From: a virus
DNA: 58,790 nucleotides
Direction: 5' to 3' (one strand)
IMG/VR virus record: IMGVR_UViG_3300028844_003404
Coordinates: 1 to 58,790 of that record
Part shown: piece after piece, positions 24,301-33,944 of the stretch
Position numbering within the stretch: the stretch's first letter is position 1
Layout of the letters: every line of letters starts with the position of its first letter
Position numbers and translations under genes: made by a program
Notes under the pieces: generated by a model
The model's database searches: none
Seen by the model: only the letters and a program-made list of their open reading frames with translations
Told to the model about the DNA's origin: nothing

Positions 24301-26044
24301 TTCAATAACACCTGAAGGGTTAAACTCACGACTTACTTTTTTACAACAATGTTTAAGACCTGGAGATACAATACCCGTAATAGGTGAAGATGGTAAACCT
24401 AGACAGGGAGATATAAAAAACACTGCATTTGGTTCGCCACCTATTTGTGTATTAAGGATAGGAGATTTCTACCATACTAAAATTGTTATACAACAGATGA
24501 GTATCAGCTATGAACCACTAACATTTGATTTAAATCCTGAAGGTATTGGAGTCCAACCAATGATTGCCGATATTAGTATGTCATTTAATTTTATAGGTGG
24601 ACAAGGACTTAAAGAACCCGTTAGTAGATTACAAAATGCGGTTTCATTTAATTATTTTGGTAATACTGAAGTATATGATGAACGTTCCGTACCTACAGAA
24701 GATACTACAGATTTAGACAGGTCAGTGTTAGACGAAATAGAATCGGATAATAACTTTACAGTTAAAGACGGAAAAGTGGAAAGGACTGAAGAGGCTGGAG
24801 AAACTATAGGTCAGATAACATCTACATTAGTTGAGGAGTTTTTAACGGGAGATATTAATTATAAATCATTTATGAAAGACTATGTTTTGAAGTCCCAAGA
24901 ATATGTACAAAATGTGATTAGTAGTATAGACACCATAAGCCGAATTCAATCGAAAATAGGGGTACACTATTTTACTCAAGATAGACTTTACACTTACGGA
25001 ACGTCAACGGGATATTTAAACGGTTCAAACGTATATACGACTAATATTTTAGGTAAACCAAACAAACTTCAAAACAAACAAATTACACTTAAAAACAAAC
25101 TAATAGAAGATGTGGATAATGGATTAAACCCATTTTTAAAAGGTCCTAATACTAATATAGAAAATCAAAACTTTAAAAATAGTGAAGTAAAAAAATTCAA
25201 GAAAAACTTAAAATCTTACATTGAGCTTCAAATGAATGTATTTCTCAGTATTATGAATGGTGAAATGGGTGATTTATTAAATGTACAGACTAATTTTGTT
25301 AGACAAAACGACATTTCAAACCTAATTACGGCAAATACGGATGGATATAAAAATAAAACAGGAAGTATAGATATTTTTGAATTGTCAGGAACTACTAATG
25401 TTGACCCATCATCGTCAGAGGCGAATACAAATTTAGAAATGGTGGCGGACATACAAACAGTTGGAGAAGATTTATTTGTTTTTTATAACTTGTTATTTGA
25501 TGATGAATTGGGTTATTACCCTCCTGTGGATAATTTGGAAAAAGGATTTTTATCTGAAGAATATGACACCGAACCACAAACTAGATTTTGTACTATGGCT
25601 TACTCACCTATATTAAATAACCCTGAATTTGTTAAAAAAACAATTTTAGGAGAAGAGCTTATACTTAAGGAAGAATGGGTAAAGTATGTAAATGAAGTTC
25701 TGTATGGTTTTGACACACTAACAATACCTAATACAACTTCAACAGGACTATTTGGTGACGGACAAACACCAATAATAATAAACGGTCAGTCAGGATTGGT
25801 TGATGTGTATGAAATATTAAAACGTTCGTCCGACGCAGTTACAAATCAACTAAAAAATGGATTTGCGCAGAAGTTTACGGTATATAACCCGTTTAACTTA
25901 GAAAAAGAAAGAAACTTCACGTATATACAAAAACCACAAGCACAGGCCAATAACGTACAATTAGGGTATTTTAATACGATATTTACTGACGGAATAAATA
26001 CAGGAACAGACCTCGAATTTAACGGAAAATACACATTTAACTAA
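21323..26044 (+). CDS. Large baseplate protein with internal OmpA-like domain
   Basis: 1573 aa, not matched to a single T4 protein. The first ~700 residues and the segment from ~970 to 1110 ('PGDTIPV', 'VLRIGDFYHTKIVIQQMSISY', 'NFIGGQGLKEPVSRLQNAVSFNYFG') look like beta-rich baseplate modules. Between them, residues ~735-900, is an OmpA-like fold: 'VNIKLEGSAS' followed by 'YNLSLSKRR' and a long helix. The peptidoglycan-contact Arg of OmpA (R286) is matched by R840; the contact Asp (D271) is replaced by Ser825. An OmpA-like domain in a baseplate could touch the host cell wall; this is inference. The downstream gp53-like and hub-like genes overlap or abut it, forming one operon. Confidence 0.75.
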   Translation: MPNQSNSQLTFSATEGFRKKLLVRNLEPYAEGYKGNDSAGNAEFAINDVAVLDAIRIEESQITDQSQKRAFIQNQYGPEGGFNDLINIRDIERKIEKRETYYTFVASTYNSLTLLTSFDPMGSNGRLTQDSELAQIAGNQLKTQFQFRIAEETYQQTLGRVNILDALGDPFDALAIATGNEELIESDWKISVPDNVVGKGLDFISRVSGIYSPYSWIPGSYFGEVTQQSSVNQATNNGGEFSDRATLLPQANKRASDTFISNTGRGQTKRLFKNISLNVFAPDYTENSRSFGLRAPAGNYYVGSKIQELTDIVAPSKELPIDQFGNRVRIASRGYGEIAKIYEENGGNVFKFGLNGSNFLRAGTATNSNYDAPRLQGGFTWVGPSLRLAGRYPTQGGGEGSMSEPYSKLIQSLLLSTTSAGNYIFKKGSILDDTQRLVDAAEGLNGDARLQHVGNAINQVSKVFNDGTREMTKGSRVYKYEDQSTGEIKGIEYCRVFTKDIPYFSNDEIQKSEGITTQNRKFTYSVLDNTYNLNIAPWRGNESTNIQDEKVKKYMFSIENLAWRTSSRPGFTVQDLPSCERGPNGGRVMWFPPYDMKVSEQNSADWTANQFLGRPEPIYTYNNTTRQGNLNWKIVVDHPSILNAIVDKELDGQDNQKINDIVDSFFAGCRKYDIYELAQRFPQFTLKDIYDIVTTTQNVTDYEYFENEIQSTQITTTQPVIEEYTPVITETDYSYSFYFDNDVPGPKNANSTTTEEPYSSNLSAYILNQSNYYTNADEDQKGPTSTFFQENIFNIEQKTKELCVKIKEAIDKGAIVNIKLEGSASSPNSAPYNLSLSKRRVDSIKKYILSFSGLDKLQDKLNISEVSLGENTTIDGVSCSEELTGADKIYSTSAMGCRAVSFSTTIEEIPPEPNPQDLEPIIQETIITDTVTGRTEVQRQEESKEVREKRNVAKIIVKKLLTECDYFDKMKEDSPQVYQGIKDKLKFFHPTFHSITPEGLNSRLTFLQQCLRPGDTIPVIGEDGKPRQGDIKNTAFGSPPICVLRIGDFYHTKIVIQQMSISYEPLTFDLNPEGIGVQPMIADISMSFNFIGGQGLKEPVSRLQNAVSFNYFGNTEVYDERSVPTEDTTDLDRSVLDEIESDNNFTVKDGKVERTEEAGETIGQITSTLVEEFLTGDINYKSFMKDYVLKSQEYVQNVISSIDTISRIQSKIGVHYFTQDRLYTYGTSTGYLNGSNVYTTNILGKPNKLQNKQITLKNKLIEDVDNGLNPFLKGPNTNIENQNFKNSEVKKFKKNLKSYIELQMNVFLSIMNGEMGDLLNVQTNFVRQNDISNLITANTDGYKNKTGSIDIFELSGTTNVDPSSSEANTNLEMVADIQTVGEDLFVFYNLLFDDELGYYPPVDNLEKGFLSEEYDTEPQTRFCTMAYSPILNNPEFVKKTILGEELILKEEWVKYVNEVLYGFDTLTIPNTTSTGLFGDGQTPIIINGQSGLVDVYEILKRSSDAVTNQLKNGFAQKFTVYNPFNLEKERNFTYIQKPQAQANNVQLGYFNTIFTDGINTGTDLEFNGKYTFN

Positions 26045-26361
26045 TGAGATATTACGACAGATACCAAGACTTTTTAATTAACGGAAAACAAACTGTAGTG
26101 CCATTTGTGTCATTACCCGCAAAACCCACAGATAGAAAATTTATTTATAAAGTGGCTCAAAGTAGGTTAGATAAAGTAAGTCAAGAATTTTATGGTACGC
26201 CTTATTTTGGTTGGTTAATATTAATGGCGAACCCAAAATACGGAGGGTTAGAAAATGACATTAGCGATGGGTCAGTTTTAATAATACCCTTTCCTTTGGT
26301 AAATTCTTTACAAGATTATAAAAAGGCATTAGATACTCATTTCTTCTATTATGGCAGATAA
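26044..26361 (+). CDS. 53: Baseplate wedge protein, gp53-like
   Basis: 105 aa. The order 'YYDRYQDFLINGKQTVVPFVSLPAKPTDR...KSRLDKVSQEFYGTPYFGWLILMANP' style, ending in 'ISDGSVLIIPFPL', is characteristic of T4-family gp53, a wedge component with a LysM-like fold that links wedges to the hub. It is shorter than T4 gp53 (196 aa), keeping the core domain. Its ATG overlaps the stop of the preceding gene (TAATG), and the next gene starts 11 bases before its own stop, so all three are translationally coupled. Confidence 0.9.
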   Translation: MRYYDRYQDFLINGKQTVVPFVSLPAKPTDRKFIYKVAQSRLDKVSQEFYGTPYFGWLILMANPKYGGLENDISDGSVLIIPFPLVNSLQDYKKALDTHFFYYGR

Positions 26362-29300
26362 CAAATTTTTTAACAATCAAGACGTATATGTAGAAACCGA
26401 CTATGACAACATAATAATTGTAGACCCAAATAGAGTTGTTGACAGTGACGGTACAGTATCTGAAAGGTTAGTCAACCAAGAAGAGTTAGTTATGTACGCT
26501 AACTTAGAAACTAAAGTATTACCTAGAAGTAAATTAGTTGTGGGTAGTAATTTTCAAGACACAATTGAAAATATACGAATAGGGGCGCTAGACCAAGATA
26601 AGTCTACTGTTATTAACTTTATGAAACCACAGACTACCGATAATGGTCAATCACAAACACAAGATGATTACTTAGATACCTCATGGACTGATAATTTAAC
26701 TTTAGGTCAAAATAGAGGAGGAGATGCGGACAGTCAGATGTTAGGGATTACTAATATTTCAGTTAAAGTTAACGCGTCTTTCGCGGCAATAGTTAGTATT
26801 GAGATGGAGGATGTACAAGGTAGAGTACTATTTGAACAAGGAGAAAATTCACCATACAGTGCGTTCTTTCAGTTTCCATATCCACTATTTACATTAACAC
26901 TTAAAGGATATTATGGTAAGGCGATTAGATATGAGTTAATGTTAAAAGACTTTAACGCAAGATTTGACCCATCTTCAGGTAATTATAAAATAAGTACTAA
27001 CTTTATAAGTCGAACATATGCGATGCTATCCGACATTCCGATAGAGGCGTTATTTGCGTTACCACATATGTACAGTAGGACTACGACAATAGGAACAGAT
27101 AAGAGTAGTAATCAGACAGGTCAGGATACACAAGAAATACGTCAAATAAAATCCACAAAAGGTTATGACACAATTAAAGAAGTCTATTCTGCTTACAAGG
27201 CCAAAGGACTCATAGAAGATAATTTTCCAGAATTAACAATCAATCAAATGTTATTGAAATTACAAAACTTTGAAAGGTATGTCATGGAAGCTTACGGTAA
27301 GGAAGATATGTCTCCATTAACAGAGATTCAAAAATACTTAAACACAATTAACGAATATAGGAATGAAATATATGGACTATTTACAGGTAATTGGTTTAGT
27401 GAGAACATTGATAACAGGGTAGGTTTAATAACTACAATGCCAAACTCACCTATACTGTACCCAATAAAAAATAATGGAGGGAAGAACGAAAAACTACAAA
27501 AAAGAAAAGACGCAATCTCAGAGCTAGAGAGTATAATTGAAAAATATAACACCAAACTTAATGAAAACCCGGTTTTTGGTACCAATGGAAGTGCTGAAGT
27601 TAGTGGAAAAAAAATAGAAACTACTTTAAACTGTGATATTAAGATATCTGATTTTAAAAGACAAAAACCCACAGAATCGGAAGTGGATTATGAAAACACA
27701 TTTGAGTTAAGATACAAATCTACACCCACCGAGTTAGAGTTATCCGATTTTAAAAATAATGTCATAATAAAAGAACTTGCGGTACCGCCTATGGTTGTTG
27801 ATGCGCAAACATTGGAAGTTGAAGAAGACTCTGTATTAAATCAATATATAATATTTGGAGACCAAAATAGTTCTAATAATCTTACCAAAAAAAGTTTTTT
27901 AAGAAAATTAGAAGAATTACAAGATAATTTTGAAACAAAAAAACAACAAGTTGAAGAAGCTATTTCGTACGCTTTAGCCGAAAAAATAAAGTCCCCTGAT
28001 GTTGGACTAGGATTTAATCCAACAATTAATAACGTTATGGCTGTGATATGTGCATCCGCGGATGGATTTTTAAGATTAATGGATAAAGTTCACGATGACG
28101 CTTGGGATAAAAGAAAAGACCCCATTAGAGTTGGGGCTATTATGTCACCCGAAAAATCAGAAGGAACGGAAACAACTATGGTAAACGCGTTATTAAATGG
28201 GTTAAGCTCTTTCGGAACCGCGGAAGAAGATTCGCCTACAGTATATCCGTGGCCTCAATATTTTGTAACCTCTATAGATGAGGAGGGTAATGAGTTATAT
28301 GAAGACAAATACCCTGGTGACACCTCAGAAGTTAATAAAGTGCAGGGATGGAAATATAGTGTATGGCCTGAGATACAATTTGTTGAAGAGTTTGTTAAAG
28401 GGGCTGTACAGATTGAGAATCAAACGTTAGGATATAACTACACCAACGAACTTAAAGAAACCCCGTTTATAAGTTGTAATGCTATTGAGTTCCCATTTCA
28501 GGGACAACCATATGGTGATTTAAGGGTTGTTTCATTTTTTTATGAATTGTTTGAAAGGACTTTTTTAAACTCTAACTACACTAAATTATATAGAGATAGT
28601 GGTTACAATAATGAATTATATAGTGTTTTTGGTGATTTTGAATACATTAATTTACAAGAGTCGGTAGTTAAATCTCCTGAATTAATTGAATTATTAAAAA
28701 ACTTTTCATTTAGTTATGAAAACTTATTAAAATATATGTTAAATATTTCTAATAACGGTCAGGGTCAAAGCTGGAATTTATTTAGGAGGGGAGACTTTAC
28801 TACACCATATATCAAGTCTTTAATAAAACAAGATTTTGGAGTTTACAAACTATCATATTTAGAAGGTAATTCTATTAAGGTATCATCGTCTAGTGAGAGT
28901 AGTAATAAGCTGATAAAATATCTTAATTCAAACCAATCAGATGAATTAACATTCACGGACGGATACCCATTTAATAACCTTGATTGGTTACAAAATAATT
29001 TATCGGAAGGTAATAAAGTTAATTCTATAAGAATTAGTAATGACACTTCTAAAATGTTTTCATTTAACGAAGACCAAAAGACAATTGCTTCGTTTTCTAA
29101 TGAGGATGAAACGTATGGTAAAAAGATGTTTTCATACTTTGAATGGATAACAAATACCTCTACCTCACCTAACCAAGAGGTTTCGGAAATGAGTCCAAAC
29201 CCAAATAATAACAGTGAAAATATTTTTGAGACAAATAACCAAGTAATTAATTACTATAATTATCGAACTAAAGAAAAATTCGTACTCACAGAATCTACTT

Positions 29301-32300
29301 TAGAGTATGGTAATAACTACGACACCACCAAAAATTTCATAACTAAAACCCAAACAACATCACTACTAAATACACCTTATTTTGCCAACGCAATCCTTAA
29401 AGGAGTAGAAAATGAAAAAAATGAAATAGAAAATCCATATGCGGTTTTAGGGTATTTATATTTAAATTCCTTACCTCTCACAACATTAAAAGAAAAATTT
29501 AAATCATATAGTAATAATGTTACAACAGATTTAAACTATATTTTTGCGACATTAAATAAATTTTCGTCAATACATAAAGTCCCTTATTATTGGATATTAA
29601 AATATGGTTCTATATGGTATAGATATAAAAAATATAAAGAGAGTGGTATTGATATATTAGATGATATATGGAAAGATTTTGATTATAAATTTGCGTATGA
29701 CCCTATTGGGGGTAACACATCTAAATCATATACTTTTGAAAATTATGATGGGGATAGCGTTACAATAAAACAATTAGAGGAGGAGTTCGGAACTATAGTA
29801 GAAGACATATCACCTATACCCAATGAGGTGTTAAACGTAACATATCCATACGTTAATAAGAAAGTAGAAAACGGATTTTACCCAAAGGTAATAAACAGTC
29901 TGTATTATTACTTCACTAAAAAAGATATTTTCACGACTTACACTTCAGATGAAATACAAAACGCTCAAACTGAGAAAAATTTAAAAATAGGTAATTCAGA
30001 TAATGGAAGTATAGATAAAATAATATCTAGTGGAGACACGAGAGGACAGTACAATATGAATAGTTGGTCTCAGTACTTTAATATAAAAGGAAATTATGAT
30101 TTTAGAGAAAATCAAGAAGATAAAATATTAATTGTACCATCTTTTGGTAGTGTTAAATTTAATCAAGCTCAGTTCGAATGTTTTAATACTCAAGGTAAAT
30201 ATAAACAAAATTTAACAACTAATAATTCCATTTATAATGGAAGTGTTAGGTCCTTTTGGGCGTCATCTAATTTCGGTTATTTCTCTAATGAAATGGTAAG
30301 CAAACCAACACCGTTACAATACATTAAAAATATAAATCCTGAAAATAGAAACGCGCAACCATTTAATATAAGTGATACGGATACCTCACCATACTCATCT
30401 ATAGATGATATATTCGGAGTTTTCACAAAGGAAATGTTGGATAATTTTGAGTCTTATTTCTTAAATTTTTGTGAAGTAGACACTAAATATAATATCGATA
30501 AGGTAAATAGAGGTGAAACTACATTTGAAGAGTTTTTAGAATTAAACTTTCCGGAATTGGTTGGGGATGATATAAGTGTAACCGACTTAAATAGAAAATT
30601 AGAATTAGAAAGGGTGTATAATAATGTGCCATCTACATTTAACGGGTTAAATGCTAACGAATACGATATTAATTTATCTACGGTTATGAAGTCCTTATTT
30701 ATTATAGATAAACCAACAATAACTAATAACATAGACGAGGACCTTAAGAATATAAGTGACGGTCAACTAACCTCGTTTTTAAATTATCACATTCAAAAAG
30801 CATTAAATCGTGAAATTGTATTAAAAATAGGAAATCCCGGAAAATATGATAACAAAGTTTACGGTTCAGTAACCACTGTTAGTAATCAAATGATTAAAGA
30901 CCCTTATGACTTCGGAACATATGTGGCAAATAGTCTACCCACACAAGGAGGAAGTACTAGTTTAGGTGAAAGCGAGGGAAACCACGCCGAGGCATGGAAT
31001 TCTATGTATCTAAATGTGGGGGAGTTTAATGAGGTAGGTTTTAAGTACGGTGATAATGGTTCGTATCTGACAGATTTTTTCGTAGACATGGATTACGAAT
31101 TCAACGAAAGTAATGTTGTAAATTTATCGTCTTTAATTAAAATATATGCGGCTAAAAAATCACAAGACAGTACGTATAATAAAAATAAATTCATAGAAGA
31201 TTTAAATAACTCACTAATAGATAAGGAAAACTTTCAGCAAAATATATTAAATGATATTTTCATTAAACTAAATAGACAATTACCTTCTGTTTCAGTTACT
31301 GATGATACATTTAGAATTTCAAAAATTGATGGAAACGTTCCTAAATTAGAACTATGGAAATCATTTCAAGTACTAAATGATAAGTGGATTGCTGGACAAG
31401 ATTTTAAAACGAGAACTATATTCGAAGACTTTTTATTTTTAGACCGAGCCAATAGACCTATCGGAGATAAAGTTGTAATAAATATTAAAGAACTTGAGGG
31501 GTTTTTAAGGGGTAGAAGTGATAAGACTACTGTATATTCTTTACTTGGGACAATATATGAAAAAAATAATTTTGTTTTTATGCCTACACCGGCATATACC
31601 AATTTCTATGGTAGAGATGATAGAGTAAAAAAAGGAGAACCATTCCCACAAGACATACCTAATGACTTGTTTGGAACATTCATGGAGGTAGATGCGAGAA
31701 ACAGTAGACCAAAAATGTTAGGGGTATGGATGGGACCACCATCGGAAAACTTAGGTATGGAACAAAATAAAAATGTTAGGAAAGGTAATGACTCATTTGA
31801 CATTACCAACCCATCAGACTGTCCATTGAGGGAAAATCAACAAAATAAAGACAATTATTCAGACAGTAATAGATGTGTAGGGTTTCAAGTAGACTTTGGT
31901 AAGAGAAATCAAGGAGTTTTTAACTCAGTATCTATTGATATGAATCAACATAAAAATATCGGACCAACATTTGGAGTATTAGAACAATTAGGTTCACAAG
32001 CGTCTGGTCAAAAAGTTGCGCAACAATCACAATCACTTTATAATTTTTATAAGTCTAGAAGTTATACATGTCAGGTACAGTCTTTAGGTAATGTTATGAT
32101 ACAGCCGACTATGTACTTTAATCTAACAAACGTACCAATGTTTTATGGACCATATTACATAATGAATGTTAGTCATAATATAAGTACAAGGGGTTTCGTG
32201 ACTAATTTTGAAGGAGTAAGGATGCCGAAATACTCATTTCCTACACCAGATAAATTAGTTGCTAGTGTAAACAGAGAGTTGTTAGGTTTATATCAACAGA

Positions 32301-32983
32301 AATTAAGGAGTATTGAAATTAATAACCCATCAGGAAAAACAAATAATATAATTGCGTTATCTGAAGCCAAAGATATTAGTCAAGTTCCTGAAGAGAAATG
32401 TAAATCACTAACTAAATTTAATGATAAGTCATTTGTTGATATGACACCGACAAAGGTTAATGGTCAAGAAGTTAAGGAGTATATAGATAACAACCAGTTT
32501 ACAAATAACAATTTAAAATCATTCATATATGGAATCGCGACTCAGAATCAAGCGGTCAGACAAAATGTGTATAATAATAATTTAATGGATTTGGTTACGA
32601 GCAGAGAAATAAGGCCAACACAAAGGACACAATATTTTAACTCTCAAACTTGTATTAGCGCTAACGAACAAGTTTTCCCTATTGCATCATTTTCAAGCAT
32701 TAAAGATTCATTAGATTTTATGAAAGCGACATTTAACCCCTTAGGTACAATACTTAGGGCTATAAACGAAGAGTTACAACTCACCACCACGATTAATACA
32801 ACACCTAAGGCTTTAACATATTTATACTTAGCTCAAGTATATGAAATTAACCCAATACAAGGAACACCACAACAGATTATTAGTATTGTAAAAACTAAAA
32901 TAAATAATAATACTGAGTATAAGTCTGAGTACGAAGAATGGTTAAATATATTTACATCGGTAGTTTCTAGGGGAGATATTTGA
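26351..32983 (+). CDS. Giant baseplate hub-like protein
   Basis: 2210 aa, the largest protein here. The N-terminal part (residues ~130-230: 'ITNISVKVNASFAAIVSIEMEDVQG', 'PLFTLTLKGYYGKAIRYEL', 'NFISRTYAMLSDI') and the C-terminal part (~1890-1980: 'GNVMIQPTMYFNLTNVPMFYGPYYIMNVSHNIS', then 'GFVTNFEGVRM') look like the two halves of a gp27/gpD-type hub fold. They are separated by about 1600 residues of Asn-, Tyr- and Ser-rich sequence. If so, the hub ring carries very large insertions. No lysozyme domain like that of T4 gp5 was recognised. It overlaps the gp53-like gene by 11 bases. The hub assignment is inferred from motif style and neighbours. Confidence 0.7.
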   Translation: MADNKFFNNQDVYVETDYDNIIIVDPNRVVDSDGTVSERLVNQEELVMYANLETKVLPRSKLVVGSNFQDTIENIRIGALDQDKSTVINFMKPQTTDNGQSQTQDDYLDTSWTDNLTLGQNRGGDADSQMLGITNISVKVNASFAAIVSIEMEDVQGRVLFEQGENSPYSAFFQFPYPLFTLTLKGYYGKAIRYELMLKDFNARFDPSSGNYKISTNFISRTYAMLSDIPIEALFALPHMYSRTTTIGTDKSSNQTGQDTQEIRQIKSTKGYDTIKEVYSAYKAKGLIEDNFPELTINQMLLKLQNFERYVMEAYGKEDMSPLTEIQKYLNTINEYRNEIYGLFTGNWFSENIDNRVGLITTMPNSPILYPIKNNGGKNEKLQKRKDAISELESIIEKYNTKLNENPVFGTNGSAEVSGKKIETTLNCDIKISDFKRQKPTESEVDYENTFELRYKSTPTELELSDFKNNVIIKELAVPPMVVDAQTLEVEEDSVLNQYIIFGDQNSSNNLTKKSFLRKLEELQDNFETKKQQVEEAISYALAEKIKSPDVGLGFNPTINNVMAVICASADGFLRLMDKVHDDAWDKRKDPIRVGAIMSPEKSEGTETTMVNALLNGLSSFGTAEEDSPTVYPWPQYFVTSIDEEGNELYEDKYPGDTSEVNKVQGWKYSVWPEIQFVEEFVKGAVQIENQTLGYNYTNELKETPFISCNAIEFPFQGQPYGDLRVVSFFYELFERTFLNSNYTKLYRDSGYNNELYSVFGDFEYINLQESVVKSPELIELLKNFSFSYENLLKYMLNISNNGQGQSWNLFRRGDFTTPYIKSLIKQDFGVYKLSYLEGNSIKVSSSSESSNKLIKYLNSNQSDELTFTDGYPFNNLDWLQNNLSEGNKVNSIRISNDTSKMFSFNEDQKTIASFSNEDETYGKKMFSYFEWITNTSTSPNQEVSEMSPNPNNNSENIFETNNQVINYYNYRTKEKFVLTESTLEYGNNYDTTKNFITKTQTTSLLNTPYFANAILKGVENEKNEIENPYAVLGYLYLNSLPLTTLKEKFKSYSNNVTTDLNYIFATLNKFSSIHKVPYYWILKYGSIWYRYKKYKESGIDILDDIWKDFDYKFAYDPIGGNTSKSYTFENYDGDSVTIKQLEEEFGTIVEDISPIPNEVLNVTYPYVNKKVENGFYPKVINSLYYYFTKKDIFTTYTSDEIQNAQTEKNLKIGNSDNGSIDKIISSGDTRGQYNMNSWSQYFNIKGNYDFRENQEDKILIVPSFGSVKFNQAQFECFNTQGKYKQNLTTNNSIYNGSVRSFWASSNFGYFSNEMVSKPTPLQYIKNINPENRNAQPFNISDTDTSPYSSIDDIFGVFTKEMLDNFESYFLNFCEVDTKYNIDKVNRGETTFEEFLELNFPELVGDDISVTDLNRKLELERVYNNVPSTFNGLNANEYDINLSTVMKSLFIIDKPTITNNIDEDLKNISDGQLTSFLNYHIQKALNREIVLKIGNPGKYDNKVYGSVTTVSNQMIKDPYDFGTYVANSLPTQGGSTSLGESEGNHAEAWNSMYLNVGEFNEVGFKYGDNGSYLTDFFVDMDYEFNESNVVNLSSLIKIYAAKKSQDSTYNKNKFIEDLNNSLIDKENFQQNILNDIFIKLNRQLPSVSVTDDTFRISKIDGNVPKLELWKSFQVLNDKWIAGQDFKTRTIFEDFLFLDRANRPIGDKVVINIKELEGFLRGRSDKTTVYSLLGTIYEKNNFVFMPTPAYTNFYGRDDRVKKGEPFPQDIPNDLFGTFMEVDARNSRPKMLGVWMGPPSENLGMEQNKNVRKGNDSFDITNPSDCPLRENQQNKDNYSDSNRCVGFQVDFGKRNQGVFNSVSIDMNQHKNIGPTFGVLEQLGSQASGQKVAQQSQSLYNFYKSRSYTCQVQSLGNVMIQPTMYFNLTNVPMFYGPYYIMNVSHNISTRGFVTNFEGVRMPKYSFPTPDKLVASVNRELLGLYQQKLRSIEINNPSGKTNNIIALSEAKDISQVPEEKCKSLTKFNDKSFVDMTPTKVNGQEVKEYIDNNQFTNNNLKSFIYGIATQNQAVRQNVYNNNLMDLVTSREIRPTQRTQYFNSQTCISANEQVFPIASFSSIKDSLDFMKATFNPLGTILRAINEELQLTTTINTTPKALTYLYLAQVYEINPIQGTPQQIISIVKTKINNNTEYKSEYEEWLNIFTSVVSRGDI

Positions 32984-33001
32984 ATATTCCAAATAAACAA
33001 T

Positions 33002-33009
33002 ATATTTAT
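33002..33009 (+). promoter_or_regulatory. ATATTTAT candidate phage promoter
   Basis: ATATTTAT followed by ATAAAAAAG, 13 bases upstream of ATG 33023. Confidence 0.5.
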
Positions 33010-33022
33010 ATAAAAAAGAGTA

Positions 33023-33247
33023 ATGAACATAAAAAATTTATTAGACACATACTTACAAAAGGATAGCCGATTAACTGAACGTGATAACGGAAATGGTTAT
33101 AAAGAAGTTTGTGATTTAGATACCGGAGACTGTTATACAGTAAGAATGAGAGACGGACTAATCGAAAGAGTGGATAATACTATGAAAGTAAATAAAACTC
33201 TAAGAGTTGAGACCCCAACGGGAATGAAGACACTACTAAACGGATAA
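33023..33247 (+). CDS. Small protein, unknown
   Basis: 74 aa, not recognised. Highly charged N-terminal half with 'CDLDTGDCYTVRMRDGLIERVD', which contains two Cys seven residues apart within a possible beta-hairpin. Preceded closely by the ATATTTAT motif and followed 12 bases later by an acidic coiled-coil gene, so the two probably form an operon ended by the terminator at 33905. No function can be assigned. Confidence 0.65.
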   Translation: MNIKNLLDTYLQKDSRLTERDNGNGYKEVCDLDTGDCYTVRMRDGLIERVDNTMKVNKTLRVETPTGMKTLLNG

Positions 33248-33259
33248 AATAAAAATACT

Positions 33260-33880
33260 ATGTCAGTAGATAAAAAAATATTAGAAGAAATAAAGAGACA
33301 TCAAAACATAAATAATTATGTTTTTGAGCAAGAAGAAAATTTAGACTTACCTGATGAGGGTGGTGAAGATATTGCACAAACAGATGACTTAGAAGTTGAC
33401 GAAGTTCCTGAACCTGTGGACGTAAATGATGACCCAGACGTTGAAGTTGTTAACGATGATGGTGAAGTTGATGTTACTGATGAAGGGGGAACCGAAGAAT
33501 TAGATATTACAGATTTAGTGACGACACAAAAAGATATATCTAATAAACAAGATGAGTACATGGATACTATGTTTAGTAAATTAGATGACTTAACAAGTAA
33601 GTTGGGGGAAATGGATTCTATATTAGACCGAATTAATAGTTTAGAAAATAAAATAGAGAAATATAGACAAAAATCACCTGAAGAAAAATTACAGTTAAGA
33701 AGTTTAGATAGTTACCCATATAATCAAAAACTAACTGATTTCTTTACCGATAAGCAAGACGAATTAGAAAAAACGGGTAAAAACGAATATGTACTTACGA
33801 GTGATGAAGTTGAAAGTTACTCCGATGGTAACATTAAAAAATCATTTGACCAACCGTTCGAAGACGAGGGTCTTATGTAA
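33260..33880 (+). CDS. Acidic coiled-coil protein, unknown
   Basis: 206 aa. Residues ~24-85 are extremely acidic (many Asp, Glu, Val, Pro). Residues ~88-135 form a coiled-coil heptad region (KLDDLTSKLGEMDSILDRI...). The remainder is charged. The first ~23 residues are a basic amphipathic helix ending 'NYVFEQEE', unlike the acidic region. Acidic plus coiled-coil proteins are typical of scaffolding or core proteins in T4-like heads, but no homolog is recognised, so that is only a suggestion. Followed by a terminator, after which the gp32 operon starts. Confidence 0.75.
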   Translation: MSVDKKILEEIKRHQNINNYVFEQEENLDLPDEGGEDIAQTDDLEVDEVPEPVDVNDDPDVEVVNDDGEVDVTDEGGTEELDITDLVTTQKDISNKQDEYMDTMFSKLDDLTSKLGEMDSILDRINSLENKIEKYRQKSPEEKLQLRSLDSYPYNQKLTDFFTDKQDELEKTGKNEYVLTSDEVESYSDGNIKKSFDQPFEDEGLM

Positions 33881-33904
33881 TTAAGGGATAAAATATTTTT
33901 TATT

Positions 33905-33933
33905 AAAAAGAGACTTAATAGTCTCTTTTTTTT
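33905..33933 (+). terminator. Intrinsic terminator before gp32
   Basis: A 10-bp stem AAAAAGAGAC/GTCTCTTTTT (33905-33914 with 33921-33930), loop TTAATA, continuing T-run to 33933. Confidence 0.9.
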
Positions 33934-33944
33934 GTTTCTACTAA

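Noticed and set aside
27328-27672. 114-aa minus-strand ORF within the giant hub-like gene
   Set aside because: Shadow frame with Phe/Leu/Ser composition expected from reading the complement of Lys/Glu/Asn-rich coding DNA.
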